Source of the DNA: Candidatus Hydromicrobium americanum
GTDB taxonomy: Bacteria; Actinomycetota; Humimicrobiia; Humimicrobiales; Humimicrobiaceae
Assembly: GCA_002779205.1 (NCBI GenBank)
Contig: PEXF01000077.1
Coordinates: 5,443-15,154 of the forward strand
Reading direction: 5' to 3'
DNA length: 9,712 nt
Positions 6,013-9,712 of the stretch are shown piece after piece. Below the pieces are notes generated by a model that saw nothing but the letters and a program-made list of their open reading frames with translations, made no database searches and was not told where the DNA came from. Both the position numbers and the translations under genes were made by a program. Positions within the stretch are counted from its first letter, which is position 1; each line of letters starts with the position of its first letter.

Positions 6013-6024
6013 CCCACCTCCTTT
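6013..6024 (-). promoter_or_regulatory. Second, distal Shine-Dalgarno in the flp leader
   Basis: AAAGGAGGTGGG repeats the proximal ribosome site (AAGGAGGTGA) 41 nt upstream, and the bases after each (GGCA and AGCA) are also alike. No ATG, GTG or TTG lies at normal spacing behind it. A GTG inside it opens a 14-codon frame whose TGA stop is the TGA of the proximal Shine-Dalgarno. Confidence 0.7.
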
Positions 6025-6071
6025 CTAAAAAATTTATGCTATTGTGCATATACCCATTTAACTATATTACT

Positions 6072-6100
6072 AATTTAACACATTTATTCAAATGTGTAAA
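6072..6100 (-). promoter_or_regulatory. Candidate flp promoter with operator-like palindrome
   Basis: On the minus strand TTTACA (6100-6095) and TAAATT (6077-6072) are separated by 17 bases, an acceptable sigma-A type promoter. The spacer is almost filled by the inverted repeat ACACATTT-GAAT-AAATGTGT (6078-6097), with perfect 8-bp arms. This arrangement suggests a regulator binding over the promoter. It lies in the largest gap of the pilus locus, where a separate promoter for the pilin makes sense. A further AT-only palindrome, AAAAATATATTTTT, lies at 6106-6119. The remainder of the gap to tadC (6120-6178) shows nothing clear. Confidence 0.4.
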
Positions 6101-6178
6101 TACATAAAAATATATTTTTAATGATTTTGTTTAGAAATCCCGTGTTTTAAGATATTTTATTAAGTTAAGACTAAAAAA

Positions 6179-7066
6179 TCAGAACTGCAGGATATTTCCG
6201 CCTATCGAAAATATAAGCGGTCCTCCTACTAATATTATAAAAGATGGCAGAATTAGAAAGACCAGCGGAAATAAAGTTAGTATGGTTATCCTCCTGGTTT
6301 TTCTTTCAATATCCTGATACGCCTCAAACTTCATATGTTTTGATTTCTGTTTTAATATTTCATTTATTGAAGAACCATACTTTTCTGCCTGAATTAAAAG
6401 AAAAATAAAATTTTTAAAATCCTCTGAACTGCTTTTATCTATTAAATTCCTGTAAGCTTCAAACTTCCCTATACCAATATCTACATCTTTTATAAAATTT
6501 GAAAACTCTGCACAAATGCTCCCCCTGTATTTTTCAATTACAATTTTTATGGCATTATAAATATTTTGCCCTGATAGTGTAGCTACTGATAATAGATCAA
6601 TAACATATGGTAAATCTTTATCTATTTCTTTTTGTCTTCTATACCTAAAACTCCGGAGCAGTAGATTCGGAATAAAATAGCCTGCCGCTCCTCCTGTGAT
6701 ACTTAAAACAACCGAGTTTATTAGATTATTACCAACAAGACCGCCTGCAACCATAAATAAAACAAATAAAATTGCCTTGTATCCTATAAGAGATTCCAGA
6801 GTAAGAGATATTTTATTTTCAAATTCCAATAATTTTAAAAGCTCCGTATTTTCTTTTTTGATTTTAAACCAGTACTTCCCAATTAGGAGCCTTCCAATTT
6901 TATGAGAAATAGAATTCATTTTATTTACAAATCCACCAACAATCTTTTTCCTTTTGGGATGATTTCTAATTTTTCCGGCCTGGTAATAACCTTTAATTTT
7001 AATAAGATAAAATATGCCTGAACATAGAAATAAGTAATATGAGAATACGATTAAATATATAAGCAT
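6179..7066 (-). CDS. tadC: Tad pilus platform protein TadC (T2SSF domain)
   Basis: Inner-membrane protein of the pilus assembly platform, homologous to half of the type II secretion GspF protein; it works with TadB and the TadA motor. The 295 residues show a membrane segment at about 2-22, a cytoplasmic stretch, a membrane pair at about 95-137, and the cytoplasmic T2SSF helical domain. That domain carries KEIDKDLPYVIDLLSVATLSGQ (146-167) and EKYGSSINEILKQKSKHMKFEAYQDIERK (228-256), the classic TadC features. A last membrane region follows at about 262-286. The ATG at 7066 has AAGG at good spacing and lies 13 nt after the tadB stop, so the two are co-transcribed. After it comes a gap of about 200 nt before flp. 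Confidence 0.92.
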   Translation of the reverse strand: MLIYLIVFSYYLFLCSGIFYLIKIKGYYQAGKIRNHPKRKKIVGGFVNKMNSISHKIGRLLIGKYWFKIKKENTELLKLLEFENKISLTLESLIGYKAILFVLFMVAGGLVGNNLINSVVLSITGGAAGYFIPNLLLRSFRYRRQKEIDKDLPYVIDLLSVATLSGQNIYNAIKIVIEKYRGSICAEFSNFIKDVDIGIGKFEAYRNLIDKSSSEDFKNFIFLLIQAEKYGSSINEILKQKSKHMKFEAYQDIERKTRRITILTLFPLVFLILPSFIILVGGPLIFSIGGNILQF

Positions 7067-7079
7067 ACTTTAGACCTTA

Positions 7080-7943
7080 TCAATTTCCATTACTTGTGAT
7101 TTTCTTCATTACTATCACTCCAGCAATTTCCAGAACTCCACCTATAAAAAGTAAAATAATTCCAGGACTGGTAGAAAAAAAATCCACTACAGTTTTATTC
7201 ATAAAAATATATAGTAAAACCAGAACTATAATAGGAAATATAGAGATAATATTCCCGGAATATCTGCTTTGCAGGCTCATTGTCTTTATTTGTGACTTTA
7301 ATTTCAGGTTATGGCGCATACTATCAGCTATATTATCAAGTATAGATATCAAATCCCCTCCTATTTTGTTATTGATCTTTAAAGAACTGACAAGGAGGTT
7401 AGCTTCCCTGCTTCTGCATTTTTCTGAAAATCTATCCAGAGCCTCATCAAGAGTAGAATTAAGCTCAAGTTCATTTGCCACTTCCAGCAAATGGGTGCCG
7501 AGAGGATCTTTAAACCAATTAGCAGAATCTTTAAATATACTTCTCACTGTCTTCCCTGCTTTTAATAGCACTGTCATATTACTTATAAATTCAATCAGTT
7601 GACTGTGAAGAAGTTCCTTCCTTTTCTCTTCAAACCCGTTTAGCAGGTCCGTAATATAAATTTCCAGACATAAACCAACAAACAAGCTAAAAATAAAATT
7701 TCTAGATAATAAATAAAAAACCAGGGTTAAGACAATAAATATAAATACTGACAGTATCCTTCTACCAGTCCCATATACATTAATAAGAAATTTTATTACT
7801 TTAGACTCTCTGTAATTTCTATTTTCATATGATATTTTTGTTTTTAGGCTAAATACAGAAACTGCTTTTTTCAACCCGTAAAGCAAGGATATTATTGTCA
7901 GAACTGAAACAGTAGAAATTAATATTTCATCCCAGATTTTCAT
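7080..7943 (-). CDS. tadB: Tad pilus platform protein TadB (T2SSF domain)
   Basis: Partner of TadC in the inner-membrane platform that couples the TadA ATPase to pilin insertion. It has 287 residues: a membrane segment at about 7-24, a membrane pair at about 61-100, a cytoplasmic T2SSF domain at about 113-240, and two final membrane segments at about 229-249 and 260-279. The T2SSF domain contains QLIEFISNMTVLLKAGKTV, ANELELNSTLDEALDRFSEKC and KIGGDLISILDNIADSMRHNLKLKSQIKT. The gene overlaps the end of tadA by 17 nt, so translation is probably coupled; its own ribosome site is weak. TadB rather than TadC is assigned from its position next to tadA and the KIGGDL...RHNLKLKSQI features. Confidence 0.92.
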   Translation of the reverse strand: MKIWDEILISTVSVLTIISLLYGLKKAVSVFSLKTKISYENRNYRESKVIKFLINVYGTGRRILSVFIFIVLTLVFYLLSRNFIFSLFVGLCLEIYITDLLNGFEEKRKELLHSQLIEFISNMTVLLKAGKTVRSIFKDSANWFKDPLGTHLLEVANELELNSTLDEALDRFSEKCRSREANLLVSSLKINNKIGGDLISILDNIADSMRHNLKLKSQIKTMSLQSRYSGNIISIFPIIVLVLLYIFMNKTVVDFFSTSPGIILLFIGGVLEIAGVIVMKKITSNGN

Positions 7944-9228
7944 CTTTATAATTAAAATTAAGTCCCCGACTTTTTATTTTATCCATAAATGTTGGTGTGT
8001 AGCCGGTATAAACAATATCACCTCTGCAGAACTCATTATGCTCATTATCATTTATCCCGGTATCTTCTGTCCTGTATTTAAAAATATCTTTTACTTCTAA
8101 AACCGTATTGTTTCCAATAAATTCATTTTTGTTTATTAACTCACTTACTTCTAGTAAAATCCTTCTGCCATTTTTTAGTTTTCCTAAATGAATAATCATA
8201 TCTATCGAAGATGCAATCATTCTCCTTGCAGTGGAAGGATTTGAGTTCAGACCTGACATCAGTATCATTGTCTCCAATCTTGTGACCAGATCTTTTGGTG
8301 AATTAGAATGAACAGTAGTCATAGAACCACTGTGGCCTGTATTCATAGCCTGGAGGACATCCACAGCTTCTGCTCCCCTGATCTCGCCTACTATAATTCT
8401 ATCCGGCCTCATCCTCAGGGAATTCCTGACCAGATCCCTGATGGTTATCTCTCCCTTCCCCTCAAGATTTGGAGGCCTGCTTTCAAGTTTAACTATATGG
8501 GGTAAATTTAAATTTAATTCCAGTGTTTCTTCAATAGTTACAATTCTCTCATCCGGCTGTATAAAATTAGAAATAATATTCAAAAAAGTTGTCTTACCGG
8601 TGGAAGTGGCTCCACTGACTATTATATTCAATTTACTTTCCACACAGACTTTAACAAAATCAGCAACTTTTTTATTTATCATGCCTTCCTTTTTTAAACT
8701 TTCTATATCCATAATGTTTTTTTTAAATTTTCTTATAGTAACTACTACATCATTTATGGTTATCGGGTTTAAAACCACATTAATTCTTGACCCATTCTTA
8801 AGTCTTGCATCCACCATTGGGGAACTCTCATCCACCCTTAAGCCCAAAGGACTCAATATTTTATCAACCATGTTTCTGATATGATTATTGTCTCTAAAAA
8901 TAATTTCCGTTTTCCTGATAGCATCGTCTTCTTCAATATAAACTTCGTTAAAATTGTTTATCATAATCTCAGTTATTCTGTCATCATTTATAAGGAAGCT
9001 GACCGGTCCAAAACTAAAACTATCTTCATAGATCTCTCTTACCAGTCTGCAAATTTCTTTTTGACTGATTATAATTTTTTCTTCCTCTACTATTTCCCTC
9101 AAATACTTATCAATTCTTTTTAGCCTTGCCTCGGGTAAAAGCTTACCAAGATCAACCGCTTTAATCTTTTTTAATATTTTCTTGCTTAAATAATTTGATA
9201 TGTCAATATCGCCGTAAGTTGAGTTCAT
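7927..9228 (-). CDS. tadA: Tad pilus assembly ATPase TadA/CpaF
   Basis: Hexameric cytoplasmic secretion ATPase of the VirB11/PulE class that powers Flp pilus assembly. Its 433 residues include an N-terminal domain with ITEIMINNFNEVYIE (85-99) and DARLKNGSRINVVLNP (140-155). The RecA-like core has Walker A GATSTGKTT (206-214), an Asp-box RIVTIEETLEL (228-238), Walker B RIIVGEIRG (277-285), and a His-box GHSGSMTTVHS (298-308). All nucleotide-binding residues are present. A C-terminal extension of about 70 residues after the core is typical of CpaF proteins. The ATG at 9228 overlaps the stop of the upstream CpaE-like gene (ATGA), with GAGGA nine bases before it. It overlaps tadB by 17 nt. Confidence 0.96.
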   Translation of the reverse strand: MNSTYGDIDISNYLSKKILKKIKAVDLGKLLPEARLKRIDKYLREIVEEEKIIISQKEICRLVREIYEDSFSFGPVSFLINDDRITEIMINNFNEVYIEEDDAIRKTEIIFRDNNHIRNMVDKILSPLGLRVDESSPMVDARLKNGSRINVVLNPITINDVVVTIRKFKKNIMDIESLKKEGMINKKVADFVKVCVESKLNIIVSGATSTGKTTFLNIISNFIQPDERIVTIEETLELNLNLPHIVKLESRPPNLEGKGEITIRDLVRNSLRMRPDRIIVGEIRGAEAVDVLQAMNTGHSGSMTTVHSNSPKDLVTRLETMILMSGLNSNPSTARRMIASSIDMIIHLGKLKNGRRILLEVSELINKNEFIGNNTVLEVKDIFKYRTEDTGINDNEHNEFCRGDIVYTGYTPTFMDKIKSRGLNFNYKDENLG

Positions 9229-9712
9229 GAACTTAAATCCTCGTATATCTTTTTAGAAAAAGCAGAGATATTATTTACGATTCTAAGATTGTAATTAAAA
9301 ATAGAATCAGGCCCCCTGTTCAATATTAAAAACTCAATATCCCTATCATAAGGAATAAAAGCATTTATTGGATAATTTAAGATAGTATTTAGACCTGCTG
9401 GTGAAATTGCGGGCCTGGTGTTAAATTTATTTATCAATATATCGAAATCATAAGAAGATCCATCATAAATTATATTATTTGTAAGCACATTTAAGTTATT
9501 TACTGAAATCAGGTCAGGCAAAGAAATAAAAACAAATTTATCAACAAAATCCTTTAAACAAATTTTACTCTGAGTAAGTAGATAATTCGGAAAGTCTATG
9601 CAGATAATATCAAAATGCTCTTTGAGCACGTCTAAAAGTTTCTCTAAATAATCTTTGCAAACAATTTTATTTTTTTCGATTTTTATGGGAGGCAATATTA
9701 AATTTAAACTGT
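9225..9712 (-). CDS. CpaE-like P-loop ATPase, C-terminal part (cut by window edge)
   Basis: C-terminal portion of a MinD/ParA-type ATPase of the kind found upstream of tadA (CpaE/TadZ, or the Rv3660c family), which places the pilus machinery in the cell. The frame stays open to base 9712, so the N-terminus with Walker A is outside; a TTG at 9695 is internal, not the start. Visible features are FDIICIDFPNYLL (the Walker-B-like strand), FVFISLPDLISVNNLNVL, ILINKFNTRPAISP (the strand with the Asn-Lys base-recognition type motif), and INAFIPYDRDIEFLILNRGP, which matches the late IPxD segment of CpaE proteins. The stop overlaps the tadA start by four bases, so the pair is translationally coupled. 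The family is clear from sequence and context; the exact subgroup is less certain. Confidence 0.85.
   Translation of the reverse strand, partial: SLNLILPPIKIEKNKIVCKDYLEKLLDVLKEHFDIICIDFPNYLLTQSKICLKDFVDKFVFISLPDLISVNNLNVLTNNIIYDGSSYDFDILINKFNTRPAISPAGLNTILNYPINAFIPYDRDIEFLILNRGPDSIFNYNLRIVNNISAFSKKIYEDLSS

Noticed and set aside
6078..6097. Palindrome before flp as a Rex operator
   Set aside because: Rex sites have TGTGA...TCACA half-sites; here the arms are ACACATTT...AAATGTGT, the opposite orientation.
7096..7602. Plus-strand frame of 168 codons
   Set aside because: It is antisense to tadB, with low-complexity Ile/Ser-rich sequence and no ribosome site of note.
8441..8884. Plus-strand frame of 147 codons
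   Set aside because: It is antisense to the core of tadA, whose motifs are intact; it is a shadow frame.

Overview
This AT-rich (roughly one-third G+C by eye) bacterial window is read entirely on the minus strand. Transcription runs from the right end (9712) to the left end (1). Eleven genes lie fully inside it and two are cut by the edges. I found no credible plus-strand gene, RNA gene, insertion sequence or CRISPR array.

The right two thirds (about 9712 to 4315) is a Tad/Flp-type pilus locus. In transcription order it holds the C-terminal part of a CpaE-like P-loop ATPase, the TadA/CpaF assembly ATPase, the membrane platform proteins TadB and TadC, a 200-nt gap with promoter-like sequence, a tiny Flp prepilin, a TadE minor pilin, a second TadE/TadG-like protein, and a single-stranded-DNA-binding protein. 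A strong hairpin terminator follows. This order matches the Rv3660c-Rv3654c type of locus of Actinobacteria. No secretin or prepilin peptidase lies in the window. With the LytR-CpsA-Psr protein and Rex, this suggests a Gram-positive (monoderm-type) bacterium, either a low-GC actinobacterial lineage or a Clostridia-like anaerobe. The placement is inference.

The left third (4131 to 1) holds a SAM-dependent methyltransferase with a C-terminal zinc ribbon, the redox-sensing repressor Rex, an LCP cell-wall ligase, a small unrecognised protein, and the first two thirds of adenylosuccinate lyase (purB). rex and lcp are 28 nt apart and probably co-transcribed; the others are more loosely spaced.

The most interesting points cluster at the pilin gene. 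Its only good Shine-Dalgarno sequence is placed for an ATA codon, and the only in-frame GTG lies inside that Shine-Dalgarno. A second perfect Shine-Dalgarno lies 41 nt upstream, and a palindrome fills the spacer of the likely promoter. Further points are an SSB lacking the usual acidic tail at the end of the pilus operon, and a 14-bp tandem duplication that builds the ribosome site of tadE.
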